From Bacillus massiliglaciei (GTDB lineage Bacteria; Bacillota; Bacilli; Bacillales; DSM-1321): a stretch of DNA of 64,000 bases. A program made the position numbers and the translations under genes. The notes beneath the pieces were generated by a model. That model was not told the origin of the DNA. It searched no databases and was given only the letters and a program-made list of their open reading frames with translations. The first letter of the stretch is position 1, and every line of letters begins with the position of its first letter. Of this stretch, positions 7,555 to 15,928 are shown in pieces. The stretch covers positions 599,313 to 663,312 of the forward strand of contig NZ_LT622358.1 in NCBI RefSeq assembly GCF_900098925.1, in the 5' to 3' direction.

Positions 7555-8307
7555 ATGAATACATTTATCATTACAGGAGCATCCAAAGGGCTTGGAGCAG
7601 AAATTGCGAAACAATGCTTTCATACAGAAAATCATTGCCTGCTTGTGTCAAGATCATCGAATCCGGATATGGAGAAGCTGGCAAGTGAACAGGGAGCAAA
7701 GCTTACTTTCATTAAGGCAGACTTATCAAATACATCAGAAATTCCTTTGCTTATGGACAAGCTGTTTTTGGAAGTTAATGAGAAAAGCGATTCAGTCTGT
7801 TTAATTAACAATGCAGGCCTTGTGGAACCAATTAAGACGGTCGGAAATTTGCCTCATGTAAGTCTTGAAAAAAGTATGGATGTTAATTTTCTTGCCCCCG
7901 TCATTCTGATGGACTGTTTTATTAAAAAAACGGAAGGAATGGAGTGCAAAAAGGTGATCGTCAATATTTCTTCCGGGGCTGCGAAAAACCCTTATCAGGG
8001 CTGGTCTGTATACTGCAGCACCAAAGCGGGTCTTGAAATGTTCACAAGAGTAGCCGGGGCAGAACAGGAAACAAAAGACTATCCGGTAAAGGCGATTTCT
8101 TTTTCACCGGGAATTATGGATACTGGGATGCAGAAAACCATTCGATCTGCCGATTCCGATGATTTTTCCGACAGTGAAAAGTTCCGGGATTACAAAACGA
8201 AAGGGCTGCTGAGAAAGCCCGAATTTGTTGCCCAAAAATTAGTTCATTTGATTATGAATGATGAACTGGAAAACGGTAAGTTTTATGATATTAAAGAATT
8301 CATCTGA
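7555..8307 (+). CDS. Short-chain dehydrogenase, YueD-like (benzil reductase type)
   Basis: 250 aa classical SDR. Cofactor motif TGASKGLG at 7-14, NNAG at 85-88, catalytic Ser about 140, Tyr153 and Lys157 (SVYCSTKAG). The start MNTFIITGASKGLG, the length and the end (GKFYDIKEFI) resemble B. subtilis YueD, an NADPH-dependent (S)-benzoin-forming benzil reductase. The physiological substrate is unknown. The arginine/serine residues after beta-2 (LVSRSS) favour NADPH. SD AAGGAGAAG precedes the ATG. It follows cls by 25 bp. Confidence 0.85.
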   Translation: MNTFIITGASKGLGAEIAKQCFHTENHCLLVSRSSNPDMEKLASEQGAKLTFIKADLSNTSEIPLLMDKLFLEVNEKSDSVCLINNAGLVEPIKTVGNLPHVSLEKSMDVNFLAPVILMDCFIKKTEGMECKKVIVNISSGAAKNPYQGWSVYCSTKAGLEMFTRVAGAEQETKDYPVKAISFSPGIMDTGMQKTIRSADSDDFSDSEKFRDYKTKGLLRKPEFVAQKLVHLIMNDELENGKFYDIKEFI

Positions 8308-8474
8308 CTGCCTTGTTTTCGTTCTGAAAATTTTGCCTGCCTCATCTGACCGTAAATAAATCGTTCAGTGATGGGATAAAATAACAGCAGCTGAATGGTG
8401 CCTGAATCACAATGAGAATGATTGAAGGCGCATTACAATGGGTAACTCCAATAGAAAAAGGAGCTGTTTGAAAA

Positions 8475-9470
8475 ATGGGCGAAGTCTTTCGATTATTGAA
8501 ACAAGGAAACAAGTCAGCATTTATAGCAAGCATTATTAATACAGTTATTGCTATTTTAAAGGGAACTGCCTATTTCTTCACGGGGAATGTAGCGATGTTT
8601 GCTGAGACTCTTCACAGTATCGGCGACGCGGCAAATCAATTTTTTGTTTTTATAGGTTCTGCTTTAAGTAAAAAAGCGCCGACGGAACGTTTTCCTGAAG
8701 GATTTGGACGGCTGGTTAACTTAGTTCTTCTTGGAGCCGTTCTTATTGTCGGCATCATGTCTTATGAAACAATTGTGGAAGGCTATCATCATATTCTTCA
8801 TCCGGCTGAAACAAGCGGGCTTGTCATTAATCTTAGTGTACTGGCGATTGCTGTTCTGCTTGAATCCTTTGTTCTTTTTAAAGCAATGAAGGAAGTAATC
8901 CATGAAACGGGTTCAGATGCCAAGGGGCTTGCTGTAACATATAAAAGTTTCGCTTTGCTAAAAAGAGCCAAACCGGCTACAAAACTAGTTTTCATGGAAG
9001 ATTTGGTTGCAACAGGCGGCGGAGTGCTGGCCATTATTGCTATTTTGCTTGCACACTTCACTCCCTTTAAAACAGCTGAAGGTTTTGCTTCCATCATGAT
9101 CGGGATTGGGATGTTTATTGTAGTTGGAAAAGTATTTCTGGACAATGCAGCAGGGGCAATTGGAGAGTCGGACATAGATATGAAAAGGAAAATCGGCAGC
9201 CTGGTGATGGCAGATACCGATGTAAGGGATATTCAAGAAATTACCGTTTTAAAAGAAGGCGAAAGTTTTCATGTTGAGCTTGAAGTCGAATTGGATGCTA
9301 ATATAACAATTGCAGAGGCGGATGATATTAAGGACAGGCTCGTTACGGCTATTACTAAGGAAAAAGGGGTGACCGATGTAATAGTTGAGTTTGACGAACA
9401 TGATGGAGTCTCCATGTGGGAGACCAAGATTTTGGCTGAGATGAATGCAAAGGAAAAGGGAAAAGCGTAA
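8475..9470 (+). CDS. Cation diffusion facilitator (CDF) transporter
   Basis: 331 aa membrane antiporter for divalent metals (Zn, Mn, Fe or Co) against protons. Seen: TM segments in the N-terminal 210 residues, the metal-site sequence AETLHSIGDAANQ (about 37-49) in TM2, EDLVATGGG in TM5, and a C-terminal cytoplasmic beta-alpha-beta domain (about 215-310). The ANQ/GDAANQ pattern and ERFPEGFGR loop are those of the SLC30A9-like branch rather than the CzcD branch. Metal specificity cannot be assigned. The SD AAAAAGGAG lies about 12 nt from the ATG. Confidence 0.88.
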   Translation: MGEVFRLLKQGNKSAFIASIINTVIAILKGTAYFFTGNVAMFAETLHSIGDAANQFFVFIGSALSKKAPTERFPEGFGRLVNLVLLGAVLIVGIMSYETIVEGYHHILHPAETSGLVINLSVLAIAVLLESFVLFKAMKEVIHETGSDAKGLAVTYKSFALLKRAKPATKLVFMEDLVATGGGVLAIIAILLAHFTPFKTAEGFASIMIGIGMFIVVGKVFLDNAAGAIGESDIDMKRKIGSLVMADTDVRDIQEITVLKEGESFHVELEVELDANITIAEADDIKDRLVTAITKEKGVTDVIVEFDEHDGVSMWETKILAEMNAKEKGKA

Positions 9471-9555
9471 ATAAGGCGATTCAGTCTTTTGTTGATTGAT
9501 AAAAGCTTGAAATTTGCCTATAATTCACTTATCCCCATTAGAAAGGAATACGTAG

Positions 9556-11271
9556 ATGATTCGTCGTTTTTATTCGTACTACAGGCCTCATAAGAGGTTA
9601 TTCATGATTGATTTTTTGAGCGCCATCATAGTGGCGCTTCTTGAGCTGGCCTTTCCAATGGCAGTGCAATGGTTTATCGATACACTGATTCCGGGAGATG
9701 ATTGGCCTAAAATCATCACAGTAAGCATTTTATTGCTTGCAGTGTATTTATTAAGTACGTTCCTTCAGTACATTGTCGGTTATTGGGGGCATATGCTCGG
9801 TATTAATATTGAGACTGACATGAGGCAGGAACTGTTTGAGCATGTACAGAAACAATCTTTTTCCTTTTTTGATAATCGGAAAACAGGCCATATTATGAGC
9901 AGGATTACAAATGACTTGTTCGATATAGGGGAGCTTGCCCATCACGGGCCTGAAGATATTTTTATCGCTTTTATGACGTTTATCGGTGCCTTCTGGATTA
10001 TGATGACGATCAACATCAAGCTCGCTCTTGTGTCCATTTGTATTTTGCCGTTATTAATTTTGCTCATTGTTTTAAGCAATCTAAAGATGAACAAGGCCTG
10101 GGGGCGAATGTACACTGAAGTTGCCGATGTCAATGCCAGAGTAGAAGACAGTGTCTCTGGAGCGCGGGTAGTTCAATCGTTTACGAATGAGCAGCATGAA
10201 ATAGGGCTCTTCAGAAAAAATAACCGCAGATTCAGAGAAGCCAAGCTGCAAGGCTACAAGGTGATGTCATTCAGTCTTTCAGGCATTTATATGATGACAC
10301 GGATTATGACTCTTCTGGTTCTAGTCGTAGGGGCCTGGCTCAGTTTCCATGAACAGCTTACATACGGAGAACTTGTTGCATTCGTTTTATATGTAAACGT
10401 ATTGTTCAAACCAGTGGATAAAATCAGCGCTATTATGGAACTGTATCCTAAAGGAATGGCAGGTTTCAGAAGATTTGCAGAGCTGCTGGATGTGCAGCCT
10501 GATGTGAAGGATAGGAAAGATGCCATTCAAGTTGAAGCTCTTCACGGTGACATTCAATTTAAAGATGTCAGCTTCAAGTATGAGAATAAGAAATCTGTCT
10601 TAAAGGGAATCAACCTGGATATTAAGGCAGGAGAGACAATTGCTTTTGTCGGTCCTTCTGGAGCGGGAAAAACAACGATTTGTTCTTTGATCCCAAGGTT
10701 TTATGATGTGAACTCAGGTTCGATTCAGATCGACGGGATTGATATCCGCGAGATGACAACGAAATCACTGAGGTCTCAAATTGGCATTGTACAGCAGGAC
10801 GTTTTTCTTTTCACAGGCACCCTTAAAGAAAACATCGCTTATGGCAAGCTGAATGCAACTGAAGAAGAAATTCGCGATGCTGCCCGCAAAGCCCATATGG
10901 AAGAGTTTATTGAGAAATTGCCGGATGGATATGAAACGCAAGTCGGAGAACGGGGATTAAAACTATCCGGAGGGCAAAAACAGCGGATTGCAATAGCTAG
11001 AATGTTCTTGAAAAATCCGCCGATTCTTATTTTGGATGAAGCAACTTCCGCCTTAGATACAGAAACAGAGATGCTGATTCAAGAATCACTGAATGAACTG
11101 GCGCAAAATAGAACAACGCTTATTATTGCCCATCGCCTTGCTACAATTCGCAATGCTGATAGAATCATAGTCGTGACTGAGAATGGAATAGAAGAAGAAG
11201 GCAGCCATGAAGAATTAATAGAAAAAGGAGGGCTCTTTGCCCATCTGCATGCTGTACAATACCAACGCTGA
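9556..11271 (+). CDS. ABC exporter, fused permease and ATPase (YwjA-like)
   Basis: 571 aa half-transporter that would work as a dimer. Residues 1-320 form the type-I exporter membrane domain with six TM segments; 335-571 are the nucleotide-binding domain with Walker A GPSGAGKT (366-373), Q-loop IVQQDVFLF, signature LSGGQ (470-474), Walker B ILILDE (490-495) and H-loop AHRLAT. It resembles B. subtilis YwjA and the MsbA/BmrA group in length and N-terminus (MIRRFYSYYRPHK). The substrate is unknown; lipids or drugs are usual for this group. Monocistronic with a strong terminator. Confidence 0.88.
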   Translation: MIRRFYSYYRPHKRLFMIDFLSAIIVALLELAFPMAVQWFIDTLIPGDDWPKIITVSILLLAVYLLSTFLQYIVGYWGHMLGINIETDMRQELFEHVQKQSFSFFDNRKTGHIMSRITNDLFDIGELAHHGPEDIFIAFMTFIGAFWIMMTINIKLALVSICILPLLILLIVLSNLKMNKAWGRMYTEVADVNARVEDSVSGARVVQSFTNEQHEIGLFRKNNRRFREAKLQGYKVMSFSLSGIYMMTRIMTLLVLVVGAWLSFHEQLTYGELVAFVLYVNVLFKPVDKISAIMELYPKGMAGFRRFAELLDVQPDVKDRKDAIQVEALHGDIQFKDVSFKYENKKSVLKGINLDIKAGETIAFVGPSGAGKTTICSLIPRFYDVNSGSIQIDGIDIREMTTKSLRSQIGIVQQDVFLFTGTLKENIAYGKLNATEEEIRDAARKAHMEEFIEKLPDGYETQVGERGLKLSGGQKQRIAIARMFLKNPPILILDEATSALDTETEMLIQESLNELAQNRTTLIIAHRLATIRNADRIIVVTENGIEEEGSHEELIEKGGLFAHLHAVQYQR

Positions 11272-11290
11272 GAAAGCGGGGACAACTTTA

Positions 11291-11327
11291 AAAATCAAAT
11301 TTCTCTCTGAGAAATTTGATTTTTTTA
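11291..11327 (+). terminator. Terminator after the ABC exporter
   Basis: Perfect 15-bp AT-rich stem AAAATCAAATTTCTC / GAGAAATTTGATTTT with loop TCT, followed by TTTT. Confidence 0.85.
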
Positions 11328-11620
11328 ATTATGCTGAAGCGAGGGAGTTGGCGTGGCTCAAGTCTGCTGTCTCTCCTTTTGCTGTTCGTAAATTAACCTC
11401 GATTCCAATTGTAATAATCTGCTTCTGGACCAGACTCTTATTTAGTTAACGGGCAAACCTGTTTTTAATAACAGATTACATAAGCTAAAGGCAGGTGAAA
11501 AGTATAAAAAGTCTAGGTTCCGCTTCCAGGTATTACCTTCGATAGAATTGTTACATATATGTTACCATTATTGCAATAATTATCTAATAGACCCATTCAA
11601 TGTTAATGGAGGTGTTACTT
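11328..11620. other. Intergenic stretch of about 290 bp
   Basis: No gene with a ribosome site seen. It precedes the small gene at 11621 and probably holds that gene's promoter, but no clear -35/-10 pair stands out. Confidence 0.35.
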
Positions 11621-11851
11621 ATGGAACGAAGGGGCATTATGATTACTAATTTTATAGAAGACCTGGAAAAGTTTGAACAAGAAATGAAAACAAAATGGGG
11701 GAACATTGGAGAAGAATTCGATTCTAATCGCTTTATTGAGGAAATTACGATAAGATACCGGAAAAATGCTTGTAAATTAAAAGATTCTTTATACATACAA
11801 AAAAGAATAGAAACTGAAAAATATAACAGCCGATTGGAGAAATTGAATTGA
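11621..11851 (+). CDS. Hypothetical protein, 76 aa
   Basis: The ATG at 11621 follows GGAGGTG at good spacing; longer readings in the frame lack a site. The product (starting MERRGIMITNFIEDLEKFEQ) is hydrophilic, charged and almost entirely predicted helix, with no cysteine except one and no membrane segment. No family recognised. It precedes another unknown gene on the same strand by about 100 bp. Confidence 0.6.
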   Translation: MERRGIMITNFIEDLEKFEQEMKTKWGNIGEEFDSNRFIEEITIRYRKNACKLKDSLYIQKRIETEKYNSRLEKLN

Positions 11852-11948
11852 CCAGTACGAATCTGTGCTTCCGACCTCAATCATTGTATATCTATAAAGG
11901 TCTTGGTAAAATGAAAGGATAAGATGTGAGTAGGAGTGTGGACTAAGA

Positions 11949-12683
11949 ATGCAAGAAGATAAAACAGCAGGAATCCATTTAATCCCGCCAAAAGGGAACT
12001 TTATTCGTTTTATGGATGAAGAACATTATATCGAAAAAGGAATTGAATGGAAATTATTCACTGGCCGCTCCGTTAAAAAGGAACTGCTATATAAAAATGG
12101 CCATATACATAAAAAAGTAAAAGCAGCTGGATATGAGCAATACGGTGACGGACAGGATACAATTGTTATTGAATTTGAAGATGGCTCACTCAGCTGTATC
12201 CATCCTGCCTATTTAAAAGAAATGCAAAGCAAAAATTTTGGCAAGGAATTGCTGAGCGGTGAAGGCAAAGAAAAAGCAGAAAGTGTTTCAGATGTTTCGC
12301 CAGATACGCCTGAACCGTCCAAAGTCATACCTGAAAAGAAAGGTAAGGAAAAACCGAAGAAGAATAAAAAACAGCCCAAATTAGATTTGCCAGCTGAGAA
12401 AGTTCATTTTAAAGCATCCGTCAAGGAATTCTCAGCTAAGATGAATCATTTTACCGGTGAGGAAGATGAAGTCATTTTATTGGAAAAAGTGGAGATTGTA
12501 ACGGAACCTTTGCTTAATATAGGAGACGCATGGTGCAGTTTAAGTAAAACGTTAAAGAAACTTGAACTTGAGGAAGGAAATGAACTGGAGTTTGATGGTA
12601 AAATTGTTGAAAAAAAATATAATAAAGAGATTATTTACAAAATCAACAATCCATCTAAAATTGTAAAAAAGGCGGGAGAATGA
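11949..12683 (+). CDS. Hypothetical protein with Lys/Pro-rich linker, 244 aa
   Basis: I do not recognise the family. The protein has three parts: residues 1-95, a compact segment with aromatic and Gly residues (IPPKGNFIRFMDEEHYIEKG, then YEQYGDGQDTIVIEFEDGSL); about 96-150, a low-complexity linker rich in Lys, Pro, Glu and Ser; and 150-244, a second mixed alpha/beta segment ending in a basic tail. No signal peptide or membrane segment. SD TAGGAGTG lies 10 nt before the ATG. Cytosolic and perhaps nucleic-acid or membrane associated through the basic linker (speculative). Confidence 0.65.
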   Translation: MQEDKTAGIHLIPPKGNFIRFMDEEHYIEKGIEWKLFTGRSVKKELLYKNGHIHKKVKAAGYEQYGDGQDTIVIEFEDGSLSCIHPAYLKEMQSKNFGKELLSGEGKEKAESVSDVSPDTPEPSKVIPEKKGKEKPKKNKKQPKLDLPAEKVHFKASVKEFSAKMNHFTGEEDEVILLEKVEIVTEPLLNIGDAWCSLSKTLKKLELEEGNELEFDGKIVEKKYNKEIIYKINNPSKIVKKAGE

Positions 12684-12697
12684 CCTGCCTTTTTTTT
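12665..12697 (+). terminator. Terminator overlapping the end of the 244-aa gene
   Basis: AAAAAAGGCGGG / CCTGCCTTTTTTT with one G-T pair. The stop codon TGA lies in the loop. Confidence 0.85.
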
Positions 12698-12734
12698 AAG
12701 GATTTTGCAAATCGTTCCGCTTTACAAAATCCTT
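12698..12734. repeat. Second inverted repeat downstream of the terminator
   Basis: AAGGATTTTGCAAA (12698-12711) and TTTACAAAATCCTT (12721-12734) are complementary except for one position, around TCGTTCCGC. No T-run follows on the plus strand except scattered T residues; on the minus strand AAAAAAA of the terminator would give a U-run, so it could stop antisense transcription. Confidence 0.5.
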
Positions 12735-12796
12735 TAAACTTGTTATAAATTGTTATTAGCGATGCAAAATCAAAGAGAAACGTAAGGGGGAGTCGA

Positions 12797-13666
12797 ATGA
12801 AATTCCGAGTTTCAGCAGTTCAATATAATCTTCAGTCCATCCGGTCATTTGAGGATTTCGCCAAGCAATGTGAGCACTATGTAAAGACGGCGCAGGAATT
12901 TGGGGCTGAATTTGTTTTATTTCCAGAATTTTTTACAACACAGCTGCTGTCGATTGGCAGTGAACAAGGAATGGATCTAACGATTCAGGAACTCCCTGGT
13001 TTTACTGACTCATATATCTATTTGTTCAGAAATCTTGCTGTGAATTCAGGGATGCATATTATTGCTGGAACCCATGTTATACAGAAGGAATCGAAATTAT
13101 ATAATGTAGCGCATCTTTTCTATCCGGACGGAAGAGTGGGCGAGCAGGCGAAACTGCATATGACTCCTACAGAACTTTATGAATGGAAGATGTCACCTGG
13201 TGAAGATCTGCATGTGTTCGATACGAAAAAAGGCCGGATTGCCATCTTGACTTGTTATGATATTGAATTTCCTGAAATCGTAAGAATGGCAAAAGCTAAG
13301 GGCGCTGATGTTATTTTCTGTCCTTCCTGTACGGATGATCGCCATGGTTTTCATCGGGTAAGATATACAGCACATGCTCGAGCAATTGAAAATCAAGTAT
13401 ATGTTGTCACAACAGGAACGATCGGTTCACTTCCGACTGTAGACTTCATGCGGGCCAATTTTGGGCAGGCTGCTGTCATTACCCCTAATGATATCCCATT
13501 TCCTCCTAAAGGGATCATGGCAGAAGGTGAGCTGAATACGGATATGATCATTACGGCCGATTTAGATCTTGAGCTTCTTTTTAAAGTTCGTAAAAAAGGA
13601 TCAGTCACGACTTGGAGAGACCGAAGAACCGACCTGTACATCGATTGGGAAAACACCCCGGTCTAA
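12797..13666 (+). CDS. Nitrilase-superfamily carbon-nitrogen hydrolase
   Basis: 289 aa with the complete Glu-Lys-Cys triad: Glu44 (LFPEFF), Lys120 (GEQAKLHMTP) and Cys154 (ILTCYDIEFPE). These enzymes hydrolyse amides or nitriles, or transfer acyl groups. The sequence resembles the C-terminal half of B. subtilis YhcX, which is an acetyltransferase-nitrilase fusion; here the domain stands alone. Substrate not predictable. SD AAGGGGGAG lies upstream of ATG 12797. Monocistronic: terminators on both sides. Confidence 0.85.
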   Translation: MKFRVSAVQYNLQSIRSFEDFAKQCEHYVKTAQEFGAEFVLFPEFFTTQLLSIGSEQGMDLTIQELPGFTDSYIYLFRNLAVNSGMHIIAGTHVIQKESKLYNVAHLFYPDGRVGEQAKLHMTPTELYEWKMSPGEDLHVFDTKKGRIAILTCYDIEFPEIVRMAKAKGADVIFCPSCTDDRHGFHRVRYTAHARAIENQVYVVTTGTIGSLPTVDFMRANFGQAAVITPNDIPFPPKGIMAEGELNTDMIITADLDLELLFKVRKKGSVTTWRDRRTDLYIDWENTPV

Positions 13667-13681
13667 TACCAGCCTTACACG

Positions 13682-13707
13682 CTGACTTGAAAAAGTCAGT
13701 TTTTTTA
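13682..13707 (+). terminator. Terminator after the nitrilase-family gene
   Basis: CTGACTT / AAGTCAG, 7 bp with a GAAA loop, followed by TTTTTTT. Confidence 0.85.
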
Positions 13708-13801
13708 TTTAACCCTGGAAAATGAGGAAGGTTTGACCTAACTGAAAGAAATTTTTACAATAGAAAGCATGCAATGTCAATAATAGAAGGGCGGTTAGAA
13801 T

Positions 13802-14536
13802 ATGGGAAAAGACATAAAGATGGTCGCATTGGATATGGATGGAACTCTGTTAAATGAAAAAGGGGAAATATCAGATGAAAATAAAAAAGCAATTCGGCTG
13901 GCAAAACAAAAAGGGGTAGATGTTGTATTAAGTACAGGAAGATCCTATTCACGCTGCAGCGACCATGCAAAGGCGCTGGAATTGGACTCTTATTTAATTA
14001 CTGTTAATGGTAGTGAGATTTACGATCCGTCGGGGAGTTTGATTGAACGGAATATTGTAGATACAGATTCTATTCAATGGCTCTGGCAATTAAGTCAGCA
14101 GCACAAGACCTATTTTTGGGCGATTAGCTGTGACAATATATACAGGGGCAGTATGCCGGATGAAATCGGACAATTGGAATGGCTTAAGTTTGGATTTGAT
14201 ACGGAAGATCAAAAGGTGCGTGAATTAATTCTTGAAGAACTTAGAAAGAAGGGAACATTCGAGGTTAGCAATTCAAGTCCGACAAATATTGAAGTAAATG
14301 CACTTGGAATAAATAAGGCAAAAGCACTGCAGAAAGTGTGTGAATTAGCAGGGATTCATTTAAATCAAACGATGGCCATGGGAGACAGCCTTAATGATAT
14401 AGCCATGATAACAGAAGCAGGTGTTGGTGTAGCGATGGGCAACGCACAAGAAACTGTCAAAAATGCTGCAGACTGGATCACATCAACGAACCAGGAAAGC
14501 GGAGTAGCGAAAGCACTCTACAAATGGGTTTTGTAA
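13802..14536 (+). CDS. Cof-type HAD-IIB phosphatase
   Basis: 244 aa. HAD motif I is DMDGT with Asp11 as nucleophile and Asp13 as acid; motif II LSTGRSYS (about 38-45); a C2B cap in the middle; Lys in NKAKAL (about 177); motif IV MGDSLNDIAM (about 195-204). HAD-IIB/Cof enzymes dephosphorylate sugar phosphates, pyridoxal phosphate, FMN or similar. It is shorter than the usual 260-290 aa, with the shortening in the cap domain. No neighbour points to a substrate. Confidence 0.88.
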   Translation: MGKDIKMVALDMDGTLLNEKGEISDENKKAIRLAKQKGVDVVLSTGRSYSRCSDHAKALELDSYLITVNGSEIYDPSGSLIERNIVDTDSIQWLWQLSQQHKTYFWAISCDNIYRGSMPDEIGQLEWLKFGFDTEDQKVRELILEELRKKGTFEVSNSSPTNIEVNALGINKAKALQKVCELAGIHLNQTMAMGDSLNDIAMITEAGVGVAMGNAQETVKNAADWITSTNQESGVAKALYKWVL

Positions 14537-14602
14537 AAAGAGCTGCAAAGTGACATCTATTTATTGGAATAATTCATTGAAATTTCCAGTTTTTATTCGT
14601 AT

Positions 14603-14626
14603 CATTATTATAGAGTTATAATAATG
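14603..14626. promoter_or_regulatory. Perfect inverted repeat upstream of nitronate monooxygenase
   Basis: CATTATTATA and TATAATAATG are perfect 10-bp complements around GAGT. TATAAT inside the right arm may be the -10, so the repeat is placed as an operator. It ends 7 nt before the SD. The cognate regulator is unknown. Confidence 0.45.
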
Positions 14627-14647
14627 CAATACAAAGGAGGGCATTTC

Positions 14648-15643
14648 ATGAAGAAGAGTATTCCTGAACGATGGTGGGACCAATTAGTCCTGCCTGCCAT
14701 TTCGGCGCCCATGTTTTTAATATCAGGTCCTGAATTGGTGAAACAATGCTGTCTTAACGGAGTTGTCGGTTCTTTCCCTGCCCCAAATGCAAGGCCTATT
14801 GAACTGCTTGATCAGTGGATGGGGGATATTAATCAATCCCTTATCGCTGCTCGGGATAAGAGTCCAAGCAGCAACATCGCTCCCTGGGCTATGAATATGG
14901 TCGTTCACAGCTCTTACAGCAGGCTTGAACAGGAGCTTGAACTTGTTAAAAAGCATCAGCCGCCGATTCTCTTAACTTCATTAGGGTCCCCTAAAAAAAT
15001 AGTGGATGAAGTACATAACTATGGCGGTCTTGTATTCTCTGATGTCAGCACGGTTGCTTTTGCCAAAAAAGCTGCGGAAGCAGGAGTTGACGGGTTAATC
15101 CTAGTAGCGAGCGGAGCGGGAGGCCATGCTGGGGAGATTAATAGTTTTGCTTTTGTTGAAAGTGTAAGAACATTTTTTGATGGAATCATTCTGTTGGCAG
15201 GAGGAATTACCACAGGGAGCGGAATTTTGGCTGCCCAGGCCGCAGGAGCAGATTTGGCTTATATGGGAACGCGTTTTATTGTAGCTGAAGAGAGTCTGGC
15301 ACAAGAAGATTATAGACAGATGCTCATAGATTCCACTCATGAGGACATCATATTGACCGATGCTTTTTCCGGGGTAAACTGTAATATGCTTAAACCAAGC
15401 ATCGTCAAGGCGGGAATGGATCCAGAACAATTGATCAAAAAAGAAGATATTAATTTTGATGATATGTCAAAAACAAATGACTCTAAAGCCTGGCGTGATA
15501 TCTGGTCAGCAGGACATGGAGTAGGATCCATTCAGGGAATAGATACTGCAGCGGGGATAATTAAGCAACTGGAGACGGAGTATTATGATGCACTTGAACA
15601 GTTGAATACAAAAGCAGAAAAGCTAAAAGGCTTAAAGATCTAG
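14648..15643 (+). CDS. Nitronate monooxygenase (2-nitropropane dioxygenase family)
   Basis: 331 aa from ATG 14648, which follows AAAGGAGG; an ATG at 14624 in frame lacks a site. FMN-dependent TIM-barrel enzyme that oxidises alkyl nitronates such as propionate-3-nitronate. Seen: start LVLPAISAPMFLISGPELV, glycine-rich FMN-phosphate loops VASGAGGHAG (about 158-167) and AGGITTG (about 188-194), and AAGADLAYMGTRFI (about 202-215). The His in GAGGHAG is the usual catalytic position in class I enzymes. A perfect palindrome overlaps its probable promoter. Confidence 0.88.
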   Translation: MKKSIPERWWDQLVLPAISAPMFLISGPELVKQCCLNGVVGSFPAPNARPIELLDQWMGDINQSLIAARDKSPSSNIAPWAMNMVVHSSYSRLEQELELVKKHQPPILLTSLGSPKKIVDEVHNYGGLVFSDVSTVAFAKKAAEAGVDGLILVASGAGGHAGEINSFAFVESVRTFFDGIILLAGGITTGSGILAAQAAGADLAYMGTRFIVAEESLAQEDYRQMLIDSTHEDIILTDAFSGVNCNMLKPSIVKAGMDPEQLIKKEDINFDDMSKTNDSKAWRDIWSAGHGVGSIQGIDTAAGIIKQLETEYYDALEQLNTKAEKLKGLKI

Positions 15644-15688
15644 AATGTTAATCGTTGGATTTTTTGTAAGCGTTTAATATGAAGTTGA

Positions 15689-15738
15689 AACTACCTCCTA
15701 ACTAGTAGATTTTACTAACAGCAGGAGGTAGTTTTTGT
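15689..15738 (+). terminator. Terminator after nitronate monooxygenase
   Basis: AACTACCTCCT (15689-15699) pairs with AGGAGGTAGTT (15723-15733), with an inner pairing AGTA/TACT in the loop, followed by TTTGTTG. It separates this gene from the convergent peptide gene. Confidence 0.75.
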
Positions 15739-15760
15739 TGGTACTATTTATATAATGTGA

Positions 15761-15922
15761 TTAATGTTGAACAGGTAATTTAGCAATAAAAATTTCCCCA
15801 TCACTTGAACTCTTAATTCCATGTTGTACGGGTAATTTAGCTTCAGCATTGTCTAGTTTGAAAGTAAATGAAAAAGTAATTATTGTAAGAATGGTAAGAG
15901 TGCCTAGAATCCATTTTCTCAT
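15761..15922 (-). CDS. PapR-like signalling pro-peptide with duplicated heptapeptide
   Basis: 53 aa, SD AGGAGGTG 7 nt before ATG, 6 bp after the regulator gene's stop. Layout: basic start MRKW, a hydrophobic export segment (about 5-21), then AEAKLPVQHG and, at the very C-terminus, AKLPVQH again (residues 28-34 and 47-53). PapR of the B. cereus group is a 48-aa exported pro-peptide ending in ADLPFEF, which has the same A-x-L-P start. The codons of the two heptapeptides differ at two third positions (CCC/CCT, GTA/GTT) without changing an amino acid, so both copies appear to be under selection. Likely exported, processed and re-imported to act on the neighbouring regulator. The mature form (5-7 residues) is inferred. 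Confidence 0.8.
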   Translation of the reverse strand: MRKWILGTLTILTIITFSFTFKLDNAEAKLPVQHGIKSSSDGEIFIAKLPVQH

Positions 15923-15928
15923 ATATTT

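Noticed and set aside
11328..11450. Short frame running on from the ABC exporter end
   Set aside because: It is a shadow of the terminator region without a ribosome site.
15666..15679. cre-like TGTAAGCGTTTAAT
   Set aside because: It lies downstream of nitronate monooxygenase next to its terminator and misses the last two consensus bases.
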